48,516 nt of DNA, taken from contig JAXHTH010000298.1 in assembly GCA_034211115.1 (NCBI GenBank), positions 1-48,516 on the forward strand. Reading direction: 5' to 3'. The notes beneath the pieces are model-generated. The model saw only the letters and a list, made by a program, of their open reading frames with translations, had not been told where the DNA came from and searched no databases. Both the position numbers and the translations under genes were made by a program. Positions within the stretch are counted from its first letter, which is position 1, and each line of letters begins with the position of its first letter. Below, piece by piece: positions 27,701 to 35,766 of the stretch. The DNA comes from JAXHTH01 sp034211115 (GTDB lineage: Bacteria; Planctomycetota; Phycisphaerae; Phycisphaerales; SM1A02).

Positions 27701-28692
27701 TCTGCGAACGCGTCCCGCCACGGGTGGCCAACAAGGGCACCCTCGAGGCGCTGGCCAAGGGGGGAGCGCTGGATTCGCTGCACGGCAGGGAGCGGAGGGC
27801 GGCGGTCTTCGCCGCACTCGAGGAGGCGATCAGCGCCGGGCACCAGGCCGCGGAAGATCGACGCAGCGGGCAGATGTCCATGTTCGCCGCCGCCGGCGCG
27901 GACGGGCCGGCGGAGACGCGCGACGAGCGGCCGCTGCCCAACGTCGCCCCCTGGGATCGGATGACCATGCTCGCCGGCGAAAAGGAGACGCTGGGCATCC
28001 ACGTCTCCGGCCATCCGCTCGATCAGCACGAAGCGCAGCTTCGCCAATACTGCACGACGGACGCCGAGGGGATGAAGGCCGCGGCCCAGGATGCGCCCGT
28101 CGTCATCGGCGGAATCCTCACCCGCGTGCGCATCACCACCGTTCGCAGCGGGCGCAGCGCCGGCGAGCGGATGGCGCTGATCACCCTGCAGGATCGGGCC
28201 GCGTCCATCGACGGCGTGGTGTTTTCCGATACGTTCGCCCGCGATGCGCCGGTGCTGCAGGAGGGCTCGATCGTGCTCCTTGTCGGGACCGTCGATCACT
28301 CGCGCGGAAGCGGACAGCTCAAGGTCGAGCGTGCGCTGCGCATCGAGGATGCGCCGAGGCACCTGGCGCGGGGGCTGGAGCTTTCGTTCGTCGATGAACA
28401 CGACGGAGAGGCGATCGAATCGCAGATGAACCTCGCCGCGGGCGTCCTCCAGCAGGCCGGCGCGGCGCGCGTGATCGGCGAGGGGCGGCCGGTGGAGGTG
28501 CAGGTGCGCCTGATCACCGCGGGCAAGGAGATCGACCTGAAGCCGGCGCATCTGCGGATCGTCCCCGAGCCGGCGTTATTGCGGCAATTGCGCGATGTGC
28601 TGGGAGAGGAGCACGTGCGCCTGATCACCGGCGGCCCGCCGCCCCGCGGCAACGGAGGCGGCGGTTCGAGCACCCCGCGCTGGCGGCGGTGA
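24778..28692 (+). CDS. dnaE: DNA polymerase III alpha subunit
   Basis: This is the replicative polymerase, 1304 residues from ATG 24778 (ATG 24766 is also possible; neither has a clear ribosome site). The N-terminal PHP domain has HLHTEYSLLDG (His 26, His 28, Asp 35), ITDHG (His 60), GIEAY (Glu 85), FHLVLLAEN (His 107) and DNDAH (Asp 237, His 239). The usual cysteine ligand position is His 157 (INGHLG). Polymerase motifs are GARGSGVGTMLGY, YPDIDIDI (Asp 484, Asp 486) and LLKMDFLGL (Asp 636). A helix-hairpin-helix region and a C-terminal OB fold (APVVIGGILTRVR onward) follow. TACCAT at 24728-24733 may be its -10 box. Confidence 0.97.
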   Translation: MSNAAVQPQDVEQVVAPPEAGFAHLHLHTEYSLLDGGIRIVPLMQRARELGMTAVAITDHGNLHGAAEFYAAAEAAGVKPILGIEAYVAPGDRTERKSAGIADSGFHLVLLAENTTGWRNLLKLSSDAYLSGFYYRPRTDRTMLARYAGGLIAINGHLGSSVAHHLVQYVQTGNEEHYRAAVEEARWHADTFGTNERGEGRFFIEIQRQGVDLQERINPYLLQIAEELKLPVVCDNDAHFLRAEDYDAHDSLCCISMQKTKDDPSRLHYSTQLYVKSPDEMRQAFRDVPEALENAAHIARRCNVELDFTANHAPVVRIAGGYERLPLDAAGALRLIDAFACEHKPGSTEWYEAFSAQFRLEPYEKDSDGEGSPEEIQAQCDGALRMLAEAGAIWRYGRDGVDEEKRRRLDRELKILSDKFISAYFLIVWDFVSWARRQGIPAGARGSGVGTMLGYVLGLSNACPVEYGLLFERFTDPDRSEYPDIDIDICQDGRGDVINYVREKYGYVAQIITFGRLKARQAIKDVARVSGLTAGEGQRLANLVPAELNITVDAALEKAPEFRAEYDNDPGVRTVVDTARKLEGHARHAGVHAAGVVIATEPLDNIVPLCKASGNDDVVTQWDGPTCERVGLLKMDFLGLRTLSTIELAVGLVRETLPEEAIWRAVGREVGDGGLHPLDLERLPYDDQKVFELFQRGDTAGVFQFESGGMRRLLLDMQPDRFEDLIAANALFRPGPMDLIPEYCMRKHGRQPVPKVHAIVDDFTAETYGIMVYQEQVMQIVHGLGDIPLRQAYTLIKAISKKKHAVIDSVRPRFIDGARARGLSEEKAQELFDLILKFAGYGFNKSHSTGYAIIAYQTAYLKTYFPAQYMAAVLTYESGARKTDDWAPYLEDCRHTVFPDHTSERPHAGVEVKPPDINSSGAGFTVVFDEDEPRDNLHGHIRFGLGAIRGVGRSAIGAIIEERDRGGPFASLFDFCERVPPRVANKGTLEALAKGGALDSLHGRERRAAVFAALEEAISAGHQAAEDRRSGQMSMFAAAGADGPAETRDERPLPNVAPWDRMTMLAGEKETLGIHVSGHPLDQHEAQLRQYCTTDAEGMKAAAQDAPVVIGGILTRVRITTVRSGRSAGERMALITLQDRAASIDGVVFSDTFARDAPVLQEGSIVLLVGTVDHSRGSGQLKVERALRIEDAPRHLARGLELSFVDEHDGEAIESQMNLAAGVLQQAGAARVIGEGRPVEVQVRLITAGKEIDLKPAHLRIVPEPALLRQLRDVLGEEHVRLITGGPPPRGNGGGGSSTPRWRR

Positions 28693-28726
28693 CGGCATCA
28701 CGCCTTCTTCGGGCCGGGAATCGCGC

Positions 28727-29875
28727 TCACGCCGCGAGGCCGCCTTCGTAGCCGAAGCCGTACTCATCGTCGAAATCGTCGTAGTCATCGGCATCGCGCG
28801 GCCACTGTGGACGGGCCCGATGATGGACGTGAATGATTCGCGCCAACTGCTCGGCGAACGCAGCGCGGATGATGTCCAGCGTCGTCCCCAGTGTCGCCTC
28901 GAACGGCTTGTCGCGGTTGCGGAACAGCACGAGCACGGCGAGGCAGTCGTCCTCGTGAATGCAGGACAGGGCGATCACCTGCGAATCGGTGAGCGACTCG
29001 CCGTCGGCGCCGATCCACTCGGCGAACTCCCGGGCGTCGTCGAACGCGACGATCTCCGGCTCCTGCGACATCTGGGGACAGATCGCATCGCAGAGATGCG
29101 CCAGAAGATGATCCACCGATGCGCGGGGGCAGTCGTAGTTGACATACGCGCCGAGGCTGTAGTGCTGATCGGCGTCGGGCAGGAAGACCGCGGCGTTGGT
29201 GGGACCGGTCTTCGTGAGCAGGTACTCCAGCGTCGTGCGCAGCAGTTCCTCGACGTCCAGCTCCTGGCGGACCAGCGTGCGGAACTCGGTGGCCAGGGCG
29301 ATCTCGTCGACCTGCTCGGTGAGCTCCTGGTACGCGGCGGCGAGATCGTTGCACAGGCTGTCCACCTGCTCGGCGATCTCCGTGTGCGCGATGTTCAGCT
29401 CCTGGCAGATCGACTGGAGCTTGCGGATGTTCAGCTCGCGCCGGCGCTCGGCGCGGGAACGGTGGAGGGCGGCGTCGATGCGGTCGGCCAGCTCGTCGGG
29501 ATCGACGGGGGTGGTGATGCAGTCGATGACGCCGCAGCGCATGGCCTGCAGCGCGCTCTTGAACGAGCCGGTCTCCGAGAACACGATCGCCTTCGTCGCC
29601 GGTGATTCCTTCTGGACGAAGGCGGCGAGATCGAGGCCGTCGCCGTCGGGCAGGCTGCGGTTGAGAAGGATGAGGTCGTATCGGTTTTCCGCGAGCGCGT
29701 CGCGGGCCTCGTCCAGTCGCCGCACGTGGGTGCACTCGTGGCGGCGCCGGCGGAGGAGGTTGATGAGATCGGCCTCTGACGTGCCGTCACCGCCGACGAG
29801 GAGCAGCCTCGCGGATTCCGCGTTCCCGCTCCGCTGGGTGGCGCTCTCGATGACGTTGTGCTCGGGTCGTTCCAT
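28727..29875 (-). CDS. Degenerate receiver plus GAF-like domain protein
   Basis: Residues 22-140 have a response-regulator receiver fold (ARLLLVGGD, YDLILLNRSLPDGDGLDL, KAIVFSETG, MRCGVIDCITTPVDPDEL). The phosphoacceptor Asp is replaced by Asn 72 and the conserved Lys before the cis-Pro by Thr 122, so it cannot be phosphorylated in the usual way. A coiled coil (about 140-200) and a GAF-like domain (about 205-345, TLEYLLTKTGPTNAAVFLPD) follow. The C-terminus is acidic and Tyr/Gly-rich. It is the last gene of a three-gene signalling operon, 75 bp after the kinase. It may act as a scaffold or through protein contacts. Confidence 0.85.
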   Translation of the reverse strand: MERPEHNVIESATQRSGNAESARLLLVGGDGTSEADLINLLRRRRHECTHVRRLDEARDALAENRYDLILLNRSLPDGDGLDLAAFVQKESPATKAIVFSETGSFKSALQAMRCGVIDCITTPVDPDELADRIDAALHRSRAERRRELNIRKLQSICQELNIAHTEIAEQVDSLCNDLAAAYQELTEQVDEIALATEFRTLVRQELDVEELLRTTLEYLLTKTGPTNAAVFLPDADQHYSLGAYVNYDCPRASVDHLLAHLCDAICPQMSQEPEIVAFDDAREFAEWIGADGESLTDSQVIALSCIHEDDCLAVLVLFRNRDKPFEATLGTTLDIIRAAFAEQLARIIHVHHRARPQWPRDADDYDDFDDEYGFGYEGGLAA

Positions 29876-29950
29876 GGACGGCTGCTCTCTTCCTTCTGGC
29901 CGGCCGATCGCGCGGCCGGGGGATCATCTCGTCACGTTCGCCGGGCCGCC

Positions 29951-32230
29951 TCAGGCGGCGCTGCGCCGCTCGGGGCGATCCCGCCATTGCTCGAGGATGA
30001 TGGTGGCGACGGCCCCGCCGGACGGGCCGTTGACGAGCGTGATCCGTCCCCCGTGCGCCTCGGCGTAGCGGCGGGCGCAGGCGAGGCCGAGCCCGGGCTG
30101 GCGGCCGGCGGGCTTGGCGCTGAAGAACGGATCGAAGGCGTGGCGAAGAACATGCTCGGTCAATCCCGATCCATCGTCCCGGACTTCGATCTTCAATCGG
30201 CCATCGGGACCGTCGGTTTGAACGCGCACCTTGATATGCCGTGATCCTTTCGCCTCCGCCGCGTTGCGGAGCAGCTCCAGCAACGCCCGCCCCAGCAGAT
30301 CCGCATCCACCCGGACCGGCGGGAGCGGATCAGGAAACACCGTGCTGATCTGCGGCGGGCGACTCCCCCGGCACTTGAGCTGCTGGACGGTGCGCACGAT
30401 CAGATCCGCCAGATCCGCCGGTTGCAGATTGGGTTTGATCGGCTCGGCGAAGGAGCGGAGGGCGGTGATCATGTCGCTCAATCGATGCGACTGGGTCGCG
30501 ATCTCCGCCGCGTCCTCGCGGAACTCGCCCTCCGGGAGCCGCGCGGCGAGGAGCTGGGCCCGGCCGGAGATGACGGTGAGGGGGTTGTTCATCTCGTGGG
30601 CGGCGCCGGCGGCGACCTCGCCGAGCGTGGCCAGCGTCCGGCTGCGGGCCAACGCTTCCTGCGTGTCCAGCAGGGTGCGATTGGCCTGGGCGAGCTGCTC
30701 GGTGAGATGGGCGGCGCCGTCGCGCTGAGCGCCGGCGGCGAGGGCGGCCCGCCAGCATTGACGAAGCCCTTCCAGGTCCTCGCCGTCCTCCATCCCCTCG
30801 GGCGGCGCCTTCAGCAGAAGGATCGCGCTGCCGCCCCCCGCCCCGCAGGGCAGGGGAAGCATCCGCACCTCGTCCAGCTCGACTTCGTCTCCGAGATGTT
30901 CGCTCAGCCAGGGCAGGAGCCGGGCGGGGGACATCGTCGGCGGCATGTCCCGCAGCAGGGTGGCGAAGGGGACCGCCTCCGCCGGCGGCTCGATCAGCCG
31001 GCTGCCCCGCGCCCGGCCGTCGGCCGTGAACGGCACGAGCCGGCGACTGCCGTCGTCGGACGATTCGTAGAGCACGGCGACGGCGGCGGTCTCGAAGACG
31101 CTCGAGGCCGAGCGGGCGATCTGCGCCAGCACGTTGCCGATCGTGTCGAATTCGCCCACCGCATCGTGGAAGTGTCGGATGGCATCGAGGATGCGCATCT
31201 GTCTTCGAGCGAGGCGCTCGCGCTGCCGCATGCCTGCGTTGGCCCGGGCCAGCGATTCGTTGGCCCGGCTGATGGACTGAAGCAGCACGCCGGGATCGCA
31301 GGTTTCGCTGATCCCCAGCGCGGCGGCGTGCTCGGCGACGCCGTCGTGCAAGTGGGCGCCGATCGCCTCCAGTTCCGTCGGCTCCAGCCCGATCGGCGCG
31401 CACAGCGCGGAGAGATCCTCGTTGAGCGAGAAATGCCCGCGCGGCGTGACGTACCGATGTCGCGCCAGCGCGTCGGCGAGCGTGACCACCTCGATGAGGG
31501 GGCGATGCGGAACGTCCGGCAGGCCGCCGGAGGGCTGCCCGTTCAGCCAGATCACGTCCACCAGCGGGCGGGGCAGCCCCCAGTGTTCGCTCAGGCGTTT
31601 CCCCGCGGTGTGCGTGTCCAGGCCGATCACCTGGTGGCAGGTGCGATCGAGCGAGGCGCTGTGGGTGTCGGCCATGCGGCAGACGCAATCAAAGCTCTCC
31701 GGGAGAAGCACATGAAGGACGAGTTGTCCCAGGTCATGAAGCAACCCGGCGGTGAACGCTTCGGCGGGCGGGATGCCGCGGGTCGACGACGCCCGGCGGG
31801 CGATCTGCTCGCTCACCGTCGCCGTCGCCAGCGCGTGAAGCCAGAACGCCTCGCGATCGAAGACGGGGTTCTTCCCGGGCTGCTCCCCGCCCTGGCTGGT
31901 GATGCGATCGAGCACCTCGAACACCTGCACGGAGAGCACGGCGCAGCGCACGGCGTCGAACCCCAGCAGGAGCACGGCCCGCTCGACGGTGGTGACCCGG
32001 CTCCCCCGGCCGCGATCGTGGCATCGGCAGAGGGCGAGCACCTTGCTCGCGAGCGCGGGGTCCGATCCCACGAGCTGGATGACTTCCTTCGCCTCCGCGT
32101 CTTCGTCGGTGGTGAGGGCGAGGATGCGCACCGCCACCGCGCTGAGGGTGGGCAGCGATTCGAGCTCGTGCAGGATCAGCTCGACGCGCCGGGCCTGACT
32201 GGACGCGGGTTGCATCGCCTCGCCTTGCAT
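29951..32230 (-). CDS. HDOD-GAF hybrid sensor histidine kinase
   Basis: The 759-residue protein has an N-terminal HDOD domain (about 20-235, with LPTLSAVAVRILAL and LHDLGQLVLH), a linker helix, a GAF-like domain (about 355-500), and a kinase core. The phosphoacceptor is His 545 in AAHEMNNPLTVISGRAQLL. The ATPase part has LRNAAEAKG (N box), VRDDGSGL, FDPFFSAKPAGRQPGLGLA and AHGGRITL. No membrane helix is seen, so it should sense a cytoplasmic signal. GGAG lies six bases before the ATG. It is 32 bp downstream of the HTH-receiver gene, the likely phosphorylation partner. Confidence 0.92.
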   Translation of the reverse strand: MQGEAMQPASSQARRVELILHELESLPTLSAVAVRILALTTDEDAEAKEVIQLVGSDPALASKVLALCRCHDRGRGSRVTTVERAVLLLGFDAVRCAVLSVQVFEVLDRITSQGGEQPGKNPVFDREAFWLHALATATVSEQIARRASSTRGIPPAEAFTAGLLHDLGQLVLHVLLPESFDCVCRMADTHSASLDRTCHQVIGLDTHTAGKRLSEHWGLPRPLVDVIWLNGQPSGGLPDVPHRPLIEVVTLADALARHRYVTPRGHFSLNEDLSALCAPIGLEPTELEAIGAHLHDGVAEHAAALGISETCDPGVLLQSISRANESLARANAGMRQRERLARRQMRILDAIRHFHDAVGEFDTIGNVLAQIARSASSVFETAAVAVLYESSDDGSRRLVPFTADGRARGSRLIEPPAEAVPFATLLRDMPPTMSPARLLPWLSEHLGDEVELDEVRMLPLPCGAGGGSAILLLKAPPEGMEDGEDLEGLRQCWRAALAAGAQRDGAAHLTEQLAQANRTLLDTQEALARSRTLATLGEVAAGAAHEMNNPLTVISGRAQLLAARLPEGEFREDAAEIATQSHRLSDMITALRSFAEPIKPNLQPADLADLIVRTVQQLKCRGSRPPQISTVFPDPLPPVRVDADLLGRALLELLRNAAEAKGSRHIKVRVQTDGPDGRLKIEVRDDGSGLTEHVLRHAFDPFFSAKPAGRQPGLGLACARRYAEAHGGRITLVNGPSGGAVATIILEQWRDRPERRSAA

Positions 32231-32262
32231 GGCCGGCTCCGGACAGACCGCCGGCGAGGCGG

Positions 32263-32859
32263 CTACAGTTGCAGAAGTTCTTCCATGCGCTTGAGGAGCG
32301 CATCGATGTCGAAGGGCTTCTTCACGAAGCCGTCGGCGCCGTTGTCCGTGAGGTTCTCGATCTCGTCCTGGCTGACCACGCCGGAGACGAAGAGCACCTT
32401 GGTGTCCTTCAGGTCCGGGTTGGCCCGGATGCGCTGACAGACGAGGTTGCCGTTGATGTCCGGGAGCATGTAATCGAGCAGGATGAGATGCGGCTTGAAC
32501 TGCTCGGTGAGCATGCCCGCGTCGTAGCCGGTGGAGGCGGTTCTCACCTCGAAGCGCTCGTCGCGCCCGAGCACGTCGCGCACGAGCTCGATGATCTGTT
32601 CGTCATCATCGACCACGAGCACACGCTTCGTTCTGCTCTCCAGCGTCTCCGTGGGGATCTCGTTGGCTTTCATGAACCGGAGCAGCTCGGCGCGGGGGAT
32701 GCGCCGGAACCTCGAACCGGGCACGCGGAAGCCCTGGAGGCGTCCGCTGTCAAAACAGCGAATGATCGTCTGCTGGGAAACCTTGCAGATTTCGGCGGCC
32801 TCACCGGTCGTGAACACCTGCTTGTCTGCCCAGTTCGGATTGCCATTGCTCCTGGCCAT
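32263..32859 (-). CDS. Excisionase-type HTH fused to a C-terminal receiver domain
   Basis: The 198-residue protein has an N-terminal helix-turn-helix of the excisionase/MerR type (FTTGEAAEICKVSQQTIIRC, then GRLQGFRVPGSRFRRIPRAEL, about 15-65). A receiver domain follows (about 78-198) with all key residues: VVDDDE, phosphoacceptor Asp 129 in LILLDYMLP, VLFVSG and VKKPFD. The order is the reverse of most response regulators, where the receiver comes first. GGAGGG lies about seven bases before ATG 32859. As first gene of the signalling operon it is the only one of the three with a DNA-binding domain. Confidence 0.92.
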   Translation of the reverse strand: MARSNGNPNWADKQVFTTGEAAEICKVSQQTIIRCFDSGRLQGFRVPGSRFRRIPRAELLRFMKANEIPTETLESRTKRVLVVDDDEQIIELVRDVLGRDERFEVRTASTGYDAGMLTEQFKPHLILLDYMLPDINGNLVCQRIRANPDLKDTKVLFVSGVVSQDEIENLTDNGADGFVKKPFDIDALLKRMEELLQL

Positions 32860-32915
32860 GACAAGCCCTCCCTCTCCATTGGCTTATTCGAAGCCGGGCA
32901 ATTCTCTGGTTCGCG

Positions 32916-32944
32916 TAAATACCCCAGATTACCGCAGTTGTCAT
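32916..32944 (-). promoter_or_regulatory. Possible promoter of the HTH-receiver/kinase operon
   Basis: On the minus strand ATGACA (32944-32939) and TATTTA (32921-32916) are separated by 17 bp. The -35 match is good and the -10 match weak. The start would leave a leader of about 50 bases before ATG 32859. The rest of the 259-bp gap to tsaB shows nothing else clear. Confidence 0.3.
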
Positions 32945-33118
32945 CGGCCCCGGCATCTACGGACTTCACCGTGACCTTTGCCCACGCTGCACCGGCGGCC
33001 GCGCAGAGGTCAGATGCCGCACACAACCGACACATTCCCGATCGGTTATTGGACGATGCGGGATCCCCTCATCCTCTGACCGGTTTTTCGATCAACCGCG
33101 CGGGCGCATCGATGATTC

Positions 33119-33832
33119 TCAGCGCGACGATGCGTCGCCCTCGACGCGCCGGCGTTCCAACAGCGACACCGCTTCCGGGGGCCGCGGATAGAGGGGACGC
33201 AGCGTCAGGGGATCGGACTGTTCCCCCGCCGCGAGCCGGCGCGCGGCGAGGCGGAGGCAGGCGCCGGCCTCGAAGCGCGGCTCGAGAATGGGGATCGAGG
33301 ATTCCGCCGCCCGCCGCCGCGCCACCTCCGGCAGGTATCGATCGGCGAGCAGCGCTTCGGTCTCGGTCAGGGAAAGGTTCGCCGCATCGGCCAGCCCCGG
33401 CTCGCCTTCGATCGTCCAGCCCTCGGATCGGCGGAGAAGCGTCGTCGACCAGAAGCTGTCACGCTTGGACGAGAGGGCGACGATGATCGGACCATCCTTC
33501 ACTTCCGCTGACCGACAGCCTTCCGCGACCACCAGCGCCGTGGGCACCGCGATCACGTTCACATCGAGCGTCATCGCCAGCATCTTCGCCGTGCTCACCG
33601 CGATGCGCACGCCGGTGAATCCCCCGGGGCCGATGGAGACGCCCACCGCGTCCAGGTCGCGCGGCGTCAGACCCGCCCGCTTCATCATCCGGTCGATGGC
33701 GGGCATGAGATCGTCATCGTGCCGTCGGCTGGGCAACAGCGGCTCGGCGTGATCATCGCCCGCCGCGTCGCGCAGGGCGACGGACCCCTCGCGCTGCGAG
33801 GTCTCGATGGCCAGGATGATCCGGTCGGCCAT
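33119..33832 (-). CDS. tsaB: tRNA threonylcarbamoyladenosine synthesis protein TsaB
   Basis: The 237-residue protein has the ASKHA-fold features of TsaB: ILAIETSQREGSVAL at the N-terminus, LMPAIDRMMKRAGLTPRDLDAVGVSIGPGGFTGVRIAVSTAKMLA-type core (motif GPGGFTGVRI) and VPTALVVAE. TsaB is the TsaD partner in making t6A at position 37 of ANN-decoding tRNAs. The C-terminal half is more variable, as is usual, and ends in LRPLYPRPPEAV. tsaD and tsaE are not in the window. Confidence 0.93.
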   Translation of the reverse strand: MADRIILAIETSQREGSVALRDAAGDDHAEPLLPSRRHDDDLMPAIDRMMKRAGLTPRDLDAVGVSIGPGGFTGVRIAVSTAKMLAMTLDVNVIAVPTALVVAEGCRSAEVKDGPIIVALSSKRDSFWSTTLLRRSEGWTIEGEPGLADAANLSLTETEALLADRYLPEVARRRAAESSIPILEPRFEAGACLRLAARRLAAGEQSDPLTLRPLYPRPPEAVSLLERRRVEGDASSR

Positions 33833-34047
33833 GACGGGAAGGATATCGCCGCGGGCGGGGAGCGGTAGAATGCGACGCGCGGTTCCTGGTGATTGGTGTT
33901 TGGTATCGGAGCCGGGGACTGTGGGCCCGGGATCCCCGTCGAGGCTCGGAAGCCGAGGCGGCGATGGGCGAATCCCGGATTCGTGATTCCCGGGCGCCGA
34001 ACACGCGGGTAAACCGCGTCGCTAAACAGGCTGATCCCAGATCCCCC

Positions 34048-34066
34048 ATCACTCATCGCTCCTCAT
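34048..34066. repeat. ATCACTCATCGCTCCTCAT repeat copy
   Basis: This sequence overlaps the URO-D-family start codon. Its reverse complement contains AGCGATGAGTGAT, which recurs exactly at 40112-40124, with one mismatch over 18 bases in the wider match. It is pyrimidine-rich on the coding strand. Confidence 0.6.
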
Positions 34067-35048
34067 GCTGCCTCGCGAACGCGTCATCAACGTCATCCGC
34101 CACCGCAGGCCCGATCGCATCCCCATCTACGGCTGGCTGCGCGAGAACCTCAGCGAACCGATCACGAGAGCCTTCGGCTCTGTCGAGGCATTCGAGGATC
34201 ACTACGAGTTTGATTTCGCGCACATTCTCGACTGCCCGCGGTCGTATCCGGCGCACGTGCTCGATGAGCGTCAGCACGCCGGCCGGGCGACGATCGAGCC
34301 GGAGGCGCTGCTTGACGTCGAGCTGCTCGATCCGAACACCGGGTCGTTCTACGAGCCCATCATCCGGCAGATCAGACACCACAAGGAGGAACGCGGGCGG
34401 TTCGTCTATGTGCAGACGCCCGGCATCTTCGAGTGCCTCAACGAAGTGTTCGGCATCGAGAACCACTTCTGCTATCTCATCGAGCACGAGGACGCGCTGC
34501 ATAGGGTCTATCGTCGGCAGGCGGAGTGGAACCGCACCTTCGCGCACAACTGCCTCGACTTGGGCGTGGACATGATCCACGTCTCCGATGACTGGGGCGC
34601 GCAGCGCGGCCCGCTGTTCAGCCCGCAGATGTGGGGCAACCTCATCTTCCCCTATCACAGGATCACCTGCGATGCGGTGAAGGAGCGCGGCGCGTTCCTC
34701 AGCCTGCACAGCGACGGCGACATCACGCTTCTCCTCGACGGCGTCACGGAGCTCGGCTACGACGTCGTGCACCCGTACCAGGAATCGGCCGGGATGGACT
34801 ATGCCGTCTTCCGCGACCGCTACGTGGACCGCATGACGATCATGGGCGGCCTCGACGTGCAGACCACGATCGGCTTCGGCGATTTCGACCGGCTCCGCGC
34901 CGAGATCGAACGGGTGATGACCCTCTTCGCCGACGGCGGCCTGCTGTTCTGCACCACGCACTTCGTGCAGGATCACTGCACGATGGAGGAGCTGACCTTC
35001 GCGTTCGATACGATCCATGACCTCTCCCGCCGCGTGTGTCGGCAGTGA
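34065..35048 (+). CDS. Uroporphyrinogen decarboxylase (URO-D) family protein
   Basis: The 327-residue protein has the URO-D/MtaA TIM-barrel pattern: MLPRERVINVIRHRRPDRIP at the start, DMIHVSDDWGAQRGPLFSPQMW in the middle, and FLSLHSDGDITLLLDG and IMGGLDVQTTIGFGD late. It lacks the RQAGRYLP-type N-terminus of HemE, so it is probably one of the methyltransferase-like or uncharacterised members rather than the haem enzyme. The ATG lies inside a short repeat (34048-34067) and has no ribosome site. The 232-bp gap before it holds palindromes such as CGAATC-CCG-GATTCG (33969-33983). Confidence 0.85.
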   Translation: MLPRERVINVIRHRRPDRIPIYGWLRENLSEPITRAFGSVEAFEDHYEFDFAHILDCPRSYPAHVLDERQHAGRATIEPEALLDVELLDPNTGSFYEPIIRQIRHHKEERGRFVYVQTPGIFECLNEVFGIENHFCYLIEHEDALHRVYRRQAEWNRTFAHNCLDLGVDMIHVSDDWGAQRGPLFSPQMWGNLIFPYHRITCDAVKERGAFLSLHSDGDITLLLDGVTELGYDVVHPYQESAGMDYAVFRDRYVDRMTIMGGLDVQTTIGFGDFDRLRAEIERVMTLFADGGLLFCTTHFVQDHCTMEELTFAFDTIHDLSRRVCRQ

Positions 35049-35054
35049 GGGAGA

Positions 35055-35077
35055 TTCACCGCAGAGGACGCAGAGGA
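35055..35077. repeat. CGCAGAGGA short tandem repeat
   Basis: TTCAC is followed by two perfect copies of the nonamer CGCAGAGGA (35060-35068, 35069-35077). Short CGCAGAGG arrays of this kind are scattered in many bacterial genomes and give spurious LCVLCG-like peptides on the other strand. It lies between two plus-strand genes and resembles the arms at 21844 and 22049. Confidence 0.75.
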
Positions 35078-35138
35078 GTAGAACGGTCTTGGATGCCGTC
35101 ACCACCGCGGCTTGCCGCGCAGCACGCGCCCGAATGCA

Positions 35139-35633
35139 ATGACTGACCAACAACCGTCGAACGCTGTCAGGAAACTCATCGATCGCCTGGACCTCCAGCC
35201 CCATCCCGAGGGCGGGTGGTTCAGGGAGACGTTCCGTTCCGACGTCATCCTGCCCGGCGACGCGCTGCCGGAGGGGTATGACCGCTCCGTGCGGGGCGGG
35301 GATCGCTGTGCGGTTACGTCGATCCTCTTTCTCCTGCCTTCCGGCGGCCGGTCGCGCCGGCATCGCATCCGGTCCGAGGAGATCTGGCTGCATCAGCAGG
35401 GCGATGATGTACGGCTGTTGCTCGCGGCCCCCGGAAGGGACGGTACCCGCGCTCCGAGTGTCGAGCGCGAGATCATCCTCGGTCAGGGAGAAGACGCGTC
35501 ATTGCAGGCGGTTGTGCCGCGTCAATGGTGGCAGAGCGCCGAGGCCCTGCCGGGTGGGTGCGGCTATGCGCTCGTGGCGTGCATCGCCGCCCCCGGCTTC
35601 GAGTTCGCCGACTTCGAGATCGCCGAGGACTGA
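35139..35633 (+). CDS. Cupin-fold DUF985 family protein
   Basis: The 164-residue protein has the DUF985 cupin pattern: LIDRLDLQPHPEGGWFRETFRS-type start (HPEGGWFRE), CAVTSILFLLPSGGRSRRHRI, SEEIWLHQQGD and CIAAPGFEFADFEIAE. These small beta-barrels are of unsettled function. ATG 35139 gives the usual N-terminus; an upstream in-frame extension to 35112 is not family-like. No ribosome site is seen. Confidence 0.92.
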   Translation: MTDQQPSNAVRKLIDRLDLQPHPEGGWFRETFRSDVILPGDALPEGYDRSVRGGDRCAVTSILFLLPSGGRSRRHRIRSEEIWLHQQGDDVRLLLAAPGRDGTRAPSVEREIILGQGEDASLQAVVPRQWWQSAEALPGGCGYALVACIAAPGFEFADFEIAED

Positions 35634-35680
35634 CCGGCCGCCCGCCGGCGCCCTGTACACGTAATCCGGGGGCCCGGGGC

Positions 35681-35764
35681 GGCATGCTTCATCCGCGAAG
35701 CGGTGAACCATGCGCCCCGGACATGTCGTGAGAACATGCTTCGCCCTTCGGGACGAAGCATGCC
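35681..35764. repeat. Nested hairpins with a UUCG-type loop
   Basis: GGCATGCTTC (35681-35690) and GAAGCATGCC (35755-35764) are exact reverse complements. Inside, CATGCTTCG (35735-35743) pairs with CGAAGCATG (35754-35762) around CCCTTCGGG, and GCTTC (35686-35690) pairs with GAAGC (35697-35701). The region lies between converging genes. There is no T-tract, so it is not a standard terminator. Confidence 0.65.
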
Positions 35765-35766
35765 AC

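Noticed and set aside
25891..28551. 886-residue minus-strand frame over dnaE
   Set aside because: It is antisense to dnaE and has no recognisable domain.
30422..32437. 671-residue plus-strand frame over the histidine kinase
   Set aside because: The opposite strand encodes complete HDOD, GAF and kinase motifs.
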